A stretch of DNA of 33,239 bases from Pedobacter sp. (GTDB lineage: Bacteria; Bacteroidota; Bacteroidia; Sphingobacteriales; Sphingobacteriaceae), in NCBI GenBank assembly GCA_004210715.1, contig SEDB01000004.1, positions 1 to 33,239 on the forward strand, written 5' to 3'. Under the pieces are notes generated by a model, which was not told where the DNA came from, made no database searches, and was given only the letters and a program-made list of their open reading frames with translations. A program made the position numbers and the translations under genes. This document shows, in pieces, positions 9,123 through 17,795 of this stretch (the first letter of the stretch is position 1; each line of letters starts with the position of its first letter).

Positions 9123-9815
9123 ATGAAGAATTTCATCTATCTCTTGGCAATATTTATTTTCTGTTCATGCAAAGGCGAGAAAAAAGATGCTAGCCAAACG
9201 GTTATCTCAACGCCTGCAGGATTAGAAGGACTTCAAAAAAGTAATACAACAGTTGTTCCCGCAACGCAAGCTTCCGCTAAAACATTAATTTTCAATCCGA
9301 AACATGGTCAACCTGGTCATACTTGTGCTTTGGCAGAGGGAGCGCCTCTAAATCAAACTACAGTACCTCAGCCACAACAAAACATTACTCCAACACAACC
9401 GGCCGCCACAACTATACCAGCATCTGCAAGTATCGGTGCCAAAAAGTTAAACCCTAAACATGGCGAACCTGGACACAGGTGTGATATTGCTGTAGGTGCA
9501 CCACTAGATTCAAAACCTTTGCAAGCCGCTCAAACCAGTTCATCACAGCCAGTGGTTGCGCAAACGGTAAATACAAAAGTTGCAAAAGGAATGAATCCGC
9601 CACATGGCGAACCCAATCACAGGTGTGATATTGCCGTAGGTGCGCCTTTAAATTCAAAACCTGTGCAAACTACAAACGCAACCGATACCAAAACACCTTT
9701 AATTTTTCCAACTGAAGCAAAAACTCCTGAAATTCAAACTGGCGCCAAACTGAATCCAAAACATGGCGAACCTGGCCACAGATGCGATATTGCCGTAGGT
9801 GCGCCGCTCACATAA
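9123..9815 (+). CDS. Lipoprotein with four HGxPxHxC repeats
   Basis: I recognise no named domain in this 230-residue protein. The amino end MKNFIYLLAIFIFCSC is a lipoprotein signal peptide, and the KGEKKD after the cysteine resembles the lysine/acidic surface-export signal of Bacteroidota lipoproteins. The mature part is four copies of a 19-residue unit, consensus NPxHGEPxHRCDIAVGAPL, starting at 9294, 9450, 9594 and 9753. Low-complexity Thr/Pro/Gln/Ala linkers separate them. Each unit keeps two histidines and one cysteine (HGxPxHxC), which suggests metal or haem binding, or disulfide linking. Copies 2-4 are closest to each other and copy 1 is divergent (TCALAEG). I recall similar single units in other Bacteroidota proteins but know of no assigned function. 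Confidence 0.75.
   Translation: MKNFIYLLAIFIFCSCKGEKKDASQTVISTPAGLEGLQKSNTTVVPATQASAKTLIFNPKHGQPGHTCALAEGAPLNQTTVPQPQQNITPTQPAATTIPASASIGAKKLNPKHGEPGHRCDIAVGAPLDSKPLQAAQTSSSQPVVAQTVNTKVAKGMNPPHGEPNHRCDIAVGAPLNSKPVQTTNATDTKTPLIFPTEAKTPEIQTGAKLNPKHGEPGHRCDIAVGAPLT
9294..9809 (+). repeat. Four in-frame 57-base repeats encoding NPxHGxPxHxC units
   Basis: Units lie at 9294-9350, 9450-9506, 9594-9650 and 9753-9809. Each encodes 19 residues, and all are in the same frame. Spacers of 99, 87 and 102 bases encode Thr/Ala/Pro/Gln-rich linkers. Conservation is strong in the units and weak in the linkers, so the unit is the selected element. Confidence 0.9.
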
Positions 9816-9846
9816 TTAACGCACATTTTTTTACATCTTTGCGCTA

Positions 9847-11166
9847 ATGAAATTACCAACCATAAAAGGTTTTGATGAGGAGGCATTTAACAAGTATTTA
9901 AAAAATACAGGTTGGTTAATGTTTGGAAAGATATTGAGCTTGGTTGTTGGCTTATTTATCGCCCGGTATTTAGGCCCTGATTTATTCGGCGACCTTAACT
10001 TTGGTCTTTCATTAGTTGCAATTTTAGCTGCAATTGGTGCTTTGGGACTAGACACCTTTATCATCAGAGAGATTATAAAAGAACCTGCTAAAAAAGATGA
10101 AATCCTGGGAACTTCTCTGTGGTTAAGAATAATAACAAATGCCGCAGCTATTCCCATTGCGATGGCTATCTATTATATCAGCCATAAAATATCTAAAAAT
10201 CCAGGTGAGCCTTTAACGATCATGGTGGGCTTACTTGCACTAGCCTCATTTTTCAAATCCTTTAATGTAATCGATGCATATTTCCAATCTCAAGTCCAAT
10301 CCAAATATGTCGTTCAGGTTCAAAATATTTGCTTAATAATCTCAGCTATTGTTAAGTTGATTTTAATTTATCTGGGATTCCCATTGATTTACATTGTTCT
10401 TGCTTTAGTATTCGATGGATTTATTTTAGCGCTGGGTTTAGTCATAGTATATCAAAAACGGGGTTTTAATATTTTCCGTTGGAATTTTAACTCAAGCAGA
10501 GCGAGATCATTATTAAAACAATCTTCTCCACTTATTCTGTCTGCCGTAATGGTTTCCATTTACATGAAGATAGATGTAGTTATGCTTAAGGAAGTTGGCA
10601 GCAAAGCAGTAGGTATTTATAGTGCTGCTGCGAATTTAAGCGAGGCCTGGTATTTCATTCCTGTTGCTATTGTGACCTCTGTTTTCCCGGCACTTATTAA
10701 TGCAAGAAAAACCGATCTGGAGCGTTACCATAAAAGATTAGGAAACTTATACGATTTGCTCGTGTACATTTGTTTACCGGTTGGAATTTTCATCAGTTTC
10801 ACTGCAGACTTCATTATCCATTTATTGTATTCAAATAAATTTGATGGAGCTGGAGCAATGCTTTCAATTCATATTTGGTCTGGCATATTCGTGTTTCTTG
10901 GAAGCGCAAGCTCACAATACCTGATTGCAGAAGGTTATACAAAAATTGCTTTTTACCGAACTGCGGCTGGAGCCATTGTAAATATCTTACTTAATCTCTG
11001 GCTGATTCCAAAATACGCAGGCATAGGTGCTTCTATTGCGACGCTTATCGCATGTTTTATTTCTACATTTTTCATCTTACTCATCCCTAAAACTCATCAA
11101 CAAGGAATAATGATGTTAAAATCGTTATTTTTGATCACAACATTTCAAAAAATATTTAAACGTTGA
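9847..11166 (+). CDS. Wzx-like flippase (polysaccharide biosynthesis protein)
   Basis: This 439-residue membrane protein belongs to the MATE-like polysaccharide flippase family and would move lipid-linked repeat units across the inner membrane. About 12 or more hydrophobic helices are present. Family strings are LGKNTGWLMFGKILSLVVGLF-like (about 15-35), ARYLGPDLFGDLNFGLSL and DVVMLKEVGSKAVGIYSAA (about 243-261). A short leader follows ACATCTTTG, which is close to the -7 consensus but imperfect. It is the first gene of the polysaccharide run, and the next gene overlaps its stop codon. Confidence 0.88.
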   Translation: MKLPTIKGFDEEAFNKYLKNTGWLMFGKILSLVVGLFIARYLGPDLFGDLNFGLSLVAILAAIGALGLDTFIIREIIKEPAKKDEILGTSLWLRIITNAAAIPIAMAIYYISHKISKNPGEPLTIMVGLLALASFFKSFNVIDAYFQSQVQSKYVVQVQNICLIISAIVKLILIYLGFPLIYIVLALVFDGFILALGLVIVYQKRGFNIFRWNFNSSRARSLLKQSSPLILSAVMVSIYMKIDVVMLKEVGSKAVGIYSAAANLSEAWYFIPVAIVTSVFPALINARKTDLERYHKRLGNLYDLLVYICLPVGIFISFTADFIIHLLYSNKFDGAGAMLSIHIWSGIFVFLGSASSQYLIAEGYTKIAFYRTAAGAIVNILLNLWLIPKYAGIGASIATLIACFISTFFILLIPKTHQQGIMMLKSLFLITTFQKIFKR

Positions 11167-11810
11167 GCACACTTAAAGCATTAGCTACATTACTTGCCAA
11201 GCCTAACAGGTTAAAGGCGCTATTATCATACGGACACAAGGGTTATCTAAACAGCATTGGATGGTTTACGGCTTTCGATAAAAAGCAAGCTGTAGATGGA
11301 AACGGCAAAGCGTTGCCTTGGGTTACTTATTCTTTTATCGATTTTATTAAAGATAGGATTAACAAATCACAACATATCTTTGAATATGGCTCAGGTAACT
11401 CAACCATTTTTTATGCTGAAAAAGCAGGTTCGGTAACTTCTGTAGAACACGATAAAAGTTGGTATGACAAGGTTAAAGGCACAAGCCCTGCAAATGCAGA
11501 AATGATTTTTTGTGAGTTACAACGTGATGGGGAATATGCTAAAAAGGCAATCCTATTAGGCAAAAAATTCGACATCATTATTGTTGATGGTCGTGATCGG
11601 GTTCGCTGCTGCAAGTACTGTCTTGATGCATTAACTGCAAATGGTGTAATTGTTCTTGATGATAGCGAGCGTGAAGTTTATGACCCTGCCCGAATTTTAT
11701 TGAAAGAGCAAGGTTTTAAAGAAATTAGTTTCAGTGGTATTTCTCCAGGTTTATTCTATGAAAAAGCAACTTCTGTTTTCTACAAGGCAGATAATTGTTT
11801 AGGCATTTAA
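11163..11810 (+). CDS. SAM-dependent methyltransferase-like protein (TTG start)
   Basis: This 215-residue protein has a Rossmann-type fold with motif I FEYGSGNSTIFYAEKAG (about 58-74). It also has an acidic strand SVEHDKSWY (about 77-85) and the post-motif FDIIIVDGRDRVRCCKYCLDAL (about 124-145), typical of class I methyltransferases that modify glycans. The only sensible start is the TTG at 11163, which overlaps the flippase stop codon (TTGA). The first internal methionine is beyond residue 100, past motif I. The overlap implies translational coupling with the flippase. The substrate is unknown. Confidence 0.72.
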   Translation: MSTLKALATLLAKPNRLKALLSYGHKGYLNSIGWFTAFDKKQAVDGNGKALPWVTYSFIDFIKDRINKSQHIFEYGSGNSTIFYAEKAGSVTSVEHDKSWYDKVKGTSPANAEMIFCELQRDGEYAKKAILLGKKFDIIIVDGRDRVRCCKYCLDALTANGVIVLDDSEREVYDPARILLKEQGFKEISFSGISPGLFYEKATSVFYKADNCLGI

Positions 11811-11828
11811 CCGCAAATAAATCTATTT

Positions 11829-12590
11829 ATGTTAAGCGAAGAAGTCAAAACTGCCTACGATAATTTTTATACCAATAGTGATGTGGCCTGGCGAATGCTT
11901 GGTGCTAAATACAAGGCTCAAAACATCGTAGACGTTTGTAAAGGTATTAAACCTGCTAAAGTTTTAGAGGTTGGTGCTGGCGATGGCAGCATATTACATT
12001 TTTTAAATGACTGGAATTTTGCACCAGAGCTTTATGCTTTAGAAATTGCGCAAAGTGGTGTTGACATTATTAACGATAGAAAGCTTACCAGACTTAAAGA
12101 AGCACAAACTTTTGACGGCTATAAAATTCCATACGCAGACAACAGCTTTGATTTAATTATTCTTGCACACGTTTTGGAACATGTAGAACACGAACGCATT
12201 TTACTCCGCGAATTGAAAAGGGTAGCTAAATATATTGTGGTCGAAGTACCAAAAGATTACCGTTTCGGGGTAGACAACAGGATGAAACATTTTCTGGATT
12301 ATGGTCACATCAATATGTACACACCTACATCGTTAAGGTTTTTGTTGCAAAGCGAAGGCTTGGAAATTCTGGAAGACAAGGTTTCTATGACCGCTCCTGA
12401 AACCGTCAAGTTCAATGAATTTGTAAATAGAAAAGCGCCTAAAACCTTTGCGAAAAACTTGAAGATAGAACTGGAATTCAAAATCAAAAAAACATTAGGC
12501 AACTTGTTGGGCAGAAAGAAACAAGAGCAATTTGCAAATGCTTACACGGTTTTAACCAAGAAATCAGATCAAAATCTTCATATATTTTAA
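11829..12590 (+). CDS. Class I SAM-dependent methyltransferase
   Basis: This 253-residue methyltransferase carries motif I VLEVGAGDGSILHFL (about 44-58), an acidic strand YALEIAQSGVDII (about 70-82), motif III-like IPYADNSFDLIILAHVLEHVE (about 98-118) and VVEVPKDYRFG. This is the arrangement of the Methyltransf_11/23 type used for sugars or lipid-linked intermediates. It starts 18 bases after the previous gene in the same orientation. A REP-like palindrome lies between it and the glycosyltransferase gene, so transcription may be attenuated there. Confidence 0.82.
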   Translation: MLSEEVKTAYDNFYTNSDVAWRMLGAKYKAQNIVDVCKGIKPAKVLEVGAGDGSILHFLNDWNFAPELYALEIAQSGVDIINDRKLTRLKEAQTFDGYKIPYADNSFDLIILAHVLEHVEHERILLRELKRVAKYIVVEVPKDYRFGVDNRMKHFLDYGHINMYTPTSLRFLLQSEGLEILEDKVSMTAPETVKFNEFVNRKAPKTFAKNLKIELEFKIKKTLGNLLGRKKQEQFANAYTVLTKKSDQNLHIF

Positions 12591-12612
12591 TAGGAAATAA
12601 TTTATTAAAGCC

Positions 12613-12672
12613 GTCATCCTGAATTTATTTCAGGATCTTCCTCAACTGATCTTGAAATAAATTCAGGATGAC
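12613..12672. repeat. REP-like palindromic element (paired hairpins)
   Basis: Two 25-base arms (12613-12637 and 12648-12672) are reverse complements with one mismatch, around a 10-base centre. Each arm is itself a small inverted repeat (ATCCTGAA...TTCAGGAT), so the element can form one long or two short hairpins. It fills the gap between the methyltransferase and glycosyltransferase genes. Its right end touches the TTG that starts the longer ORF-track version of the next gene. A related element lies at 20968-21034. Confidence 0.85.
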
Positions 12673-12702
12673 TTGTCGGAAAAATGCGAAAAAACAACAA
12701 CA

Positions 12703-13617
12703 ATGCAAAACCTTGCCCCTATAGCACTTTTCGTTTACAACCGTCCGCAACATACGGAGCGGACAATTAAGTTTTTGCAACAAAACAATCTTGCTAGTGA
12801 GAGCAGGCTGTTTATTTTCTCTGATGGCGCAAAATCATCTACGGATGAAGATAAAGTTGCAGAGGTTAGGGCCATTATTAATAAAGTTGATGGCTTCAAA
12901 TCAGTTAAGGTTGTAGAGCGAAAAGCGAATGCAGGATTGGCCAATTCGGTGATAGAGGGCGTAACAAAGTTGATTAATGACTATGATCAGGTTATCGTTT
13001 TTGAAGATGATTTAGTCACTTCTCCACATACCTTAACTTATTTCAACGACGCACTTCATCTTTATCGCAACGAAGAAAAAGTGATGCATGTTGGCGCCTA
13101 CATGTACCCATTAAAAGATGAGAATTTACCGCAATCTTTCTTCTACAGAGCAGCCACGAGCTGGGGATGGGCAACATGGGGACGTGCCTGGAAAAACTTC
13201 GAACCTAATATTGAGACCTTAATTAAACAGTTCGATAAAAAGAAAAAATCGGCATTTTCAATTGAGAACAAGATGAATTTTTGGAAACAAATGCAGGAGT
13301 TTAAAAAAGGTAAAAATAACAGTTGGGCAATCCGTTGGTATGCGTCTATTTTTTTAAAAGGTGGCTTAACTTTAAACCCTGCACAATCATTAGTAAATAA
13401 TATTGGCCATGACGGAACAGGTGTACACTCTGGCATTAACGACATCTATAATGTCATCATCAACCCTAAACCGATTACAGAATTCCCTGAAATAATCGAG
13501 GAAAACAAGAAAGCTTATCAAACTATTAAAAGCTTTTTAACCACTAGAAAAGGTAATATGGTTTCGAGAATCAAACGTTTTGTGAGGGAAAAATTAACTC
13601 AATATTTCTCGAAGTAA
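12703..13617 (+). CDS. Glycosyltransferase (GT-A fold, GT2-like)
   Basis: This is a cytoplasmic glycosyltransferase of about 304 residues. Visible motifs are APIALFVYNRPQHTERTI at the amino end, a SDGAK segment after the second strand, the metal and nucleotide-sugar site VIVFEDDLVTSP (about 98-109), and ATSWGWATWGRAW (about 148-160), which I associate with this subgroup. The ORF track starts at a TTG (12673) directly after the palindrome. I chose the ATG at 12703 because it begins just before the conserved domain. It is the last plus-strand gene of this block, facing a methyltransferase gene on the other strand. The donor and acceptor sugars cannot be predicted. Confidence 0.8.
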   Translation: MQNLAPIALFVYNRPQHTERTIKFLQQNNLASESRLFIFSDGAKSSTDEDKVAEVRAIINKVDGFKSVKVVERKANAGLANSVIEGVTKLINDYDQVIVFEDDLVTSPHTLTYFNDALHLYRNEEKVMHVGAYMYPLKDENLPQSFFYRAATSWGWATWGRAWKNFEPNIETLIKQFDKKKKSAFSIENKMNFWKQMQEFKKGKNNSWAIRWYASIFLKGGLTLNPAQSLVNNIGHDGTGVHSGINDIYNVIINPKPITEFPEIIEENKKAYQTIKSFLTTRKGNMVSRIKRFVREKLTQYFSK

Positions 13618-13644
13618 TCCTTTAAATTCCTTAGGAATTTTTCT

Positions 13645-14397
13645 TTACAGTGATTTTTTTGCTTGCAAAATAATGTAAGGAGATAATGCCTGACTTTCGA
13701 AAGGGATAATTTTTGTGAATATTTTGCCCGTTAACCAAACTGCTTTCTTAAATAAACGAACACCAGCTGATTTTTGATCTTCATTTTCCAACCAGACACT
13801 GAAACGACCGAAATATCCTGATTTCACTTCTTTTAAACCAGCTTGCTCACAAATTGATTTTAACAACGCTGGGTTCATGCTATCGATGTTGTGCTTATCA
13901 TAGTTTTCTTTATCGAAGTTTTTTTGGAACCAGCCATTTACAGCCTTAAAATTTGGCAAGGTAATAAACAATGTTCCGCCAGGTTTTACAAAAGCAATGT
14001 GGCGATTTATAATATCAGCAGTATCGTTAAAGTGTTCGATTAAACCACAACTCAACACTAAATCGTATTGTTTTTCAGGTTGATAACTAAATAAATCTGT
14101 CTCAATGATATGAATATCCTGTTCTTTCAATCCATTCTTTTCGAGCAGCTCGTTTACTACCGGAGGGTGAACGAAATAATCCAGAAGCGTAACATCCAGA
14201 TTAAGGTATTTTTTCAAAAACACAGCATAGTAACCAGGAAAGCCACCTAATTCTATCGCAGTCTTTACATCGTTCTGCGCCACAATTTCTCCCAATTGAC
14301 CATGAAAAGTATAGTCTGATGGAAGTTGAACCGCAAGTCCTTTTTTACTTTCCCAATAATTTACCCAAAAAGCTCTGTCGGTTAATAAATTTGCCAT
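13645..14397 (-). CDS. Class I SAM-dependent methyltransferase
   Basis: This 250-residue protein has motif I KTAIELGGFPGYYAVFLKKY (about 40-59), an acidic strand VTLLDYFV, and the later segments YDLVLSCGLIEHFNDTADII (about 110-129) and VKPGGTLFITLPNF, all standard for class I methyltransferases. It lies on the minus strand, convergent with the glycosyltransferase gene (27-base gap). Even so it is flanked on both sides by polysaccharide genes, so it probably belongs to the same pathway. It is the third methyltransferase within 3.3 kb. Confidence 0.8.
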   Translation of the reverse strand: MANLLTDRAFWVNYWESKKGLAVQLPSDYTFHGQLGEIVAQNDVKTAIELGGFPGYYAVFLKKYLNLDVTLLDYFVHPPVVNELLEKNGLKEQDIHIIETDLFSYQPEKQYDLVLSCGLIEHFNDTADIINRHIAFVKPGGTLFITLPNFKAVNGWFQKNFDKENYDKHNIDSMNPALLKSICEQAGLKEVKSGYFGRFSVWLENEDQKSAGVRLFKKAVWLTGKIFTKIIPFESQALSPYIILQAKKSL

Positions 14398-14454
14398 GTT
14401 TTAAAATAATTCCAGCGCCAAAGAAACGGAAATTCAGTGTATTATTTATAAAAA

Positions 14455-14511
14455 TTGTCATGTTGAGCCTGTCGAAACACATTAACTTCTTCGACAAGCT
14501 CAGAATGACAA
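14455..14511. repeat. Intergenic palindrome of the GTCATTCTGAGCTTGTCGAA type
   Basis: Two 22-base arms (14455-14476 and 14490-14511) are reverse complements with three mismatches, around a 13-base loop. The sequence resembles a REP-like motif (TGTCATTCTGAGCTTGTCGAA) that I recall as scattered in many bacterial genomes. It lies between the stop codon of the tricorn-like gene and the start of the methyltransferase gene on the minus strand. It could act as an mRNA stabiliser or terminator, but there is no long T tract. Confidence 0.8.
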
Positions 14512-14533
14512 ATGGTATAGTCTTCAATAAACC

Positions 14534-17500
14534 TTACTTCAAATCTTTCAATATCTCTGCAACAGCTTTTTCCAATTGAGGGTCTTTATCTTCCAGGCGA
14601 TCCTCAAAAGTATTTTTCACAAAAATATCTGGCTTAACACCCTCGCTTTCGAGATTTTTACCGTCCATGGTATAACAACCCCAAGATGGTAATCTATAGG
14701 AGGAACCATCAACTAAACCTTTTGCTGAAGTAAAAATGATCCAGCGGTAAGTTTCAGTTCCAATGATTTTACCGAGTTTTAATTGCTTAAAACCTGCGGC
14801 AGTCATTTCTGCATCACTTAACGATTGCTCATTAATTAACAATACAATAGGTTTTACAGCGGGTCCAAAGTTACTTTGTGGTGCTAACTTACCTCCACGG
14901 TATTTCCATTGCAAGTACGGACGCTGCGATAAGAATTTCAATACCTCATCATGAACATTTCCGCCAGTGTTGTAACGTAAATCAAGAATGATGGCATCTT
15001 TGTTTTCCTCTTGCGCAACCATATCCAATAAGAAAACTTCCAATTCGCTACCCCCCATGTTCTTCATGTATGAGTACGCGATGCGGTTATTCCCCCATTT
15101 ATCTACATTTTTACGGTTATTGGCAACCCATTCATCATAAAGGTTTCCACGTAACACACCCGAACTTTCTGGATGAATATTCACAAAAATCTCCTTGCCT
15201 TTTCTATCAAAAGTTAAAGTCATTTCCTTATCCAATGATGGTTTGCTGAAGTAATAATCGCGATCAATTTTTTCCTCAACCTTAACTCCATTAACTGCTG
15301 TTAAAATATCGCCCGGCAAGATATTGGTCCCCGTACGGGCAGCATTGCTTTTGGCCGCGATACGGTCAACCTTTAAAGGATTCTCATTATCGAAAATAAT
15401 TCCAGTTTCATTTGTAGTATAAGTTAGGCTTTTCTTTTCTTCTGCTCCCGAACTATTAAAGCCCATGTGCGATGAATTCAGCTCGCCCAACATATCATTC
15501 AATAAAATTCTTAAATCACTACGGTTATTTACATAGGGCAAATAAGCAGCGTAACGTGTTCTCATCTTATCCCAATCCACACCGTGAAACTTTTCATCAT
15601 AAAAATTTTCATCTAAGCCTACCCAGGTTTCGTAAAACATCTGGTTAAATTCTGCGTTGAGGTTTCTGGTAAATTTATAACCATGATCAATTTTATCAAA
15701 CTTGTTCCCCTCTAAAGTATATTTATTGATCACTCCACGAGATAGCACAAAGAATTTATCACCAGCCTGAACAATATTATAATCGCCGCCATCAGCAACC
15801 TTTTCAGTTTTATTGGCCTCAAATGGTTCTAAAGTAGTACGGTATAATCCTGGTGCACCGCCCTCGTGATTCGAAGCATAAAAAACATAAGTTTTATCGC
15901 CCTTTGCGAAAACATCAGTTCCATATTGCCCACCAAACGCAGGACCAACCAACTCAATTCTATCCAAAATATCCTGTGTGTTGATGGTAATTACATTGGC
16001 AGGTTTTGGCGTAGGTTTTATCTCCATTTTCTTTTTAGTAGTATCTGCTTTACCATTTTTATCTTTTGTAATGACCACAACTGGCTTTACTTCCGCAGGT
16101 TTAGTTTCCTTAAATAAATCATCGAACTTATCAGAGCGATAAGGTTCATCATAATTATTTAAAGCCATGCGATAAATGTGTGCACTTGACATTCCTGTTG
16201 GATAAGATGGTTTTGTACGGGCACTGGTAAAGAAAATATACTTTCCATCTGGCGACCAAGAGGGACCAGTTTCCGTTACACCTGTATTGGTTAAATTGAT
16301 GGTTTTATTGCCTTTAATATTATGCACCACCAAATCTTGCTCGAAGTTTCTGTAAACTGTGAACAGCACATATTCGTCATTTGGAGAAAAACTTGGTGCA
16401 GAATTTTGAAAAGCCCAAAACTCATCAGTTACTAATGTTTTACTTTCAAGGGTTTTTAAATCCATTAATTTTAACTCATTTCTACCACTTAAATAAACGG
16501 CCATCGTTTTGGATTTATTTAAGGTGATATCACGGTTGTTGGCCTTATCTTTTGTAAGTTGCTTAACCGTTCCTTTTCCGTCGCCGGTAATGGTAAACCA
16601 GTTTTGAAAACCATTTGCAGTTTGACTAAACAGTATGGTTTTATTATCGGCAAGCCATTTACATTCCATAGCACGTTCGCCACTATTGGTAATCTTGCGG
16701 ATGAATTTTCCATCGGCATCGCTTACAAAAACTTCTCCACGAGAAATAAAAGCAATCTTTTTACCATCAGTTGAGGCGTCAAAAGCAGAGATATTAGCAC
16801 GAACATCATACTCTTGTTCTTTACTCAAAACTTGATTTCTAGAAGTACTGATATTTACTTTTTCAGTTTTTTTCGAAGTTACATCGTAAGTATATAATTG
16901 ATAGTCTTTTTCAAAAACTACAGTTGTTCCGTTTGCCGAAACAAATGGACGTTTAATAGAAGTTTCGAAATTTGTTAAGCCTGTTTTCTTTCCGCCAGTG
17001 AAAGTGTAAAGGTTATATTCATCATTTCCCTCATCCGAAACAAAAAACACATTACCTTTTTGATCAACACTTGTCCAAAAATCCTTGCCAATATAATCTG
17101 TATAACGTTTGTAAGCTTTCGTTTTAGGATTGTAAGATTGAATATCCGGATTGTATGCACCTTTATAATGTTTACGATTAGTAAAACGGTAGCTTTCCCA
17201 GGTATCGTTAAAAAATAATTCGCCTGTTGGCGATTCAGCAATGTGATGGGTGGTGTTAAAATAATTGTTGAATAAACGAGTTGCCGTTCCACCGTTTATG
17301 CCAACTTTATAGCTCGAAAAAGAATTGTATCTGCCTGAGGTAAAATAAATGGTTTTAGAATCCCATCCCCAATTATCTATTTCATCAGATGCATCATTAA
17401 AAGTAAGCTGCTTAATATCTCCTCCATTGATTGGCATCACATAAACATCGTTATTTCCAAACTGATTAGATGAAAATGCTAACCATTTACCATCAGGAGA

Positions 17501-17722
17501 CACTTTGGGATTAATTTCTTCTCCTTGCATGGCCGTAATCCGCGATGCAACACCTCCTTTTACCGGAACTTTCCAGATATCGCCATCATAACTGAATACT
17601 ATTGTTTGTGCATCTGGCGTTAAAGCTGGATATGAGGCAAAATAAGTCTGATTTTGAGCAAATGAGTGGCAAGGCAAAAAAAACGCCATTGCTACAAGCG
17701 ATTTTAGCAGGATTTTGATCAT
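14534..17722 (-). CDS. Tricorn-like protease, S41 family, exported
   Basis: This 1062-residue serine protease has the tricorn layout. A signal peptide (LLKSLVAMAFFLPCHSFAQ) is followed by a TolB-like six-bladed propeller with repeated SPDGKW/LAFSS motifs (about 30-330) and a second propeller to about 560. Next come a core helical domain, a PDZ-like domain (about 780-860, NILPGDILTAVNGVKVEEK) and the S41 catalytic domain. Likely catalytic residues are H752 (LNSSHMGF), S969 (EQSLSDAEM) and a glutamate in ESEGVKPDI, matching the His/Ser/Glu order of archaeal tricorn. Its length also matches tricorn. Unlike archaeal tricorn it is exported. A Lys/Pro/Thr-rich insert near 550-575 is probably a linker. 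It interrupts the polysaccharide cluster on the opposite strand and need not share its function. Confidence 0.9.
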   Translation of the reverse strand: MIKILLKSLVAMAFFLPCHSFAQNQTYFASYPALTPDAQTIVFSYDGDIWKVPVKGGVASRITAMQGEEINPKVSPDGKWLAFSSNQFGNNDVYVMPINGGDIKQLTFNDASDEIDNWGWDSKTIYFTSGRYNSFSSYKVGINGGTATRLFNNYFNTTHHIAESPTGELFFNDTWESYRFTNRKHYKGAYNPDIQSYNPKTKAYKRYTDYIGKDFWTSVDQKGNVFFVSDEGNDEYNLYTFTGGKKTGLTNFETSIKRPFVSANGTTVVFEKDYQLYTYDVTSKKTEKVNISTSRNQVLSKEQEYDVRANISAFDASTDGKKIAFISRGEVFVSDADGKFIRKITNSGERAMECKWLADNKTILFSQTANGFQNWFTITGDGKGTVKQLTKDKANNRDITLNKSKTMAVYLSGRNELKLMDLKTLESKTLVTDEFWAFQNSAPSFSPNDEYVLFTVYRNFEQDLVVHNIKGNKTINLTNTGVTETGPSWSPDGKYIFFTSARTKPSYPTGMSSAHIYRMALNNYDEPYRSDKFDDLFKETKPAEVKPVVVITKDKNGKADTTKKKMEIKPTPKPANVITINTQDILDRIELVGPAFGGQYGTDVFAKGDKTYVFYASNHEGGAPGLYRTTLEPFEANKTEKVADGGDYNIVQAGDKFFVLSRGVINKYTLEGNKFDKIDHGYKFTRNLNAEFNQMFYETWVGLDENFYDEKFHGVDWDKMRTRYAAYLPYVNNRSDLRILLNDMLGELNSSHMGFNSSGAEEKKSLTYTTNETGIIFDNENPLKVDRIAAKSNAARTGTNILPGDILTAVNGVKVEEKIDRDYYFSKPSLDKEMTLTFDRKGKEIFVNIHPESSGVLRGNLYDEWVANNRKNVDKWGNNRIAYSYMKNMGGSELEVFLLDMVAQEENKDAIILDLRYNTGGNVHDEVLKFLSQRPYLQWKYRGGKLAPQSNFGPAVKPIVLLINEQSLSDAEMTAAGFKQLKLGKIIGTETYRWIIFTSAKGLVDGSSYRLPSWGCYTMDGKNLESEGVKPDIFVKNTFEDRLEDKDPQLEKAVAEILKDLK

Positions 17723-17795
17723 GATTTTTGGTTGTTTGGGCTTTCGAAGCTGAATTTACGCAACAGATTTTATATTCTTAACAATAAATGTATTT

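Noticed and set aside
9454-9657. Minus-strand ORF with repeated QYHTC strings
   Set aside because: It is the antisense reading of the HGxPxHxC repeats; the repetition comes from the real gene on the plus strand.
9294-9809. Possible CRISPR-like spaced repeats
   Set aside because: Four 57-base units with in-frame codon-level variation and 87-102-base spacers lie in an open reading frame; they are protein repeats, not CRISPR.
14319-14579. Plus-strand 86-residue ORF and minus-strand 60-residue ORF over the gap near 14.4 kb
   Set aside because: Both run through the palindrome at 14455-14511 and into neighbouring genes in antisense, with no protein-like character.
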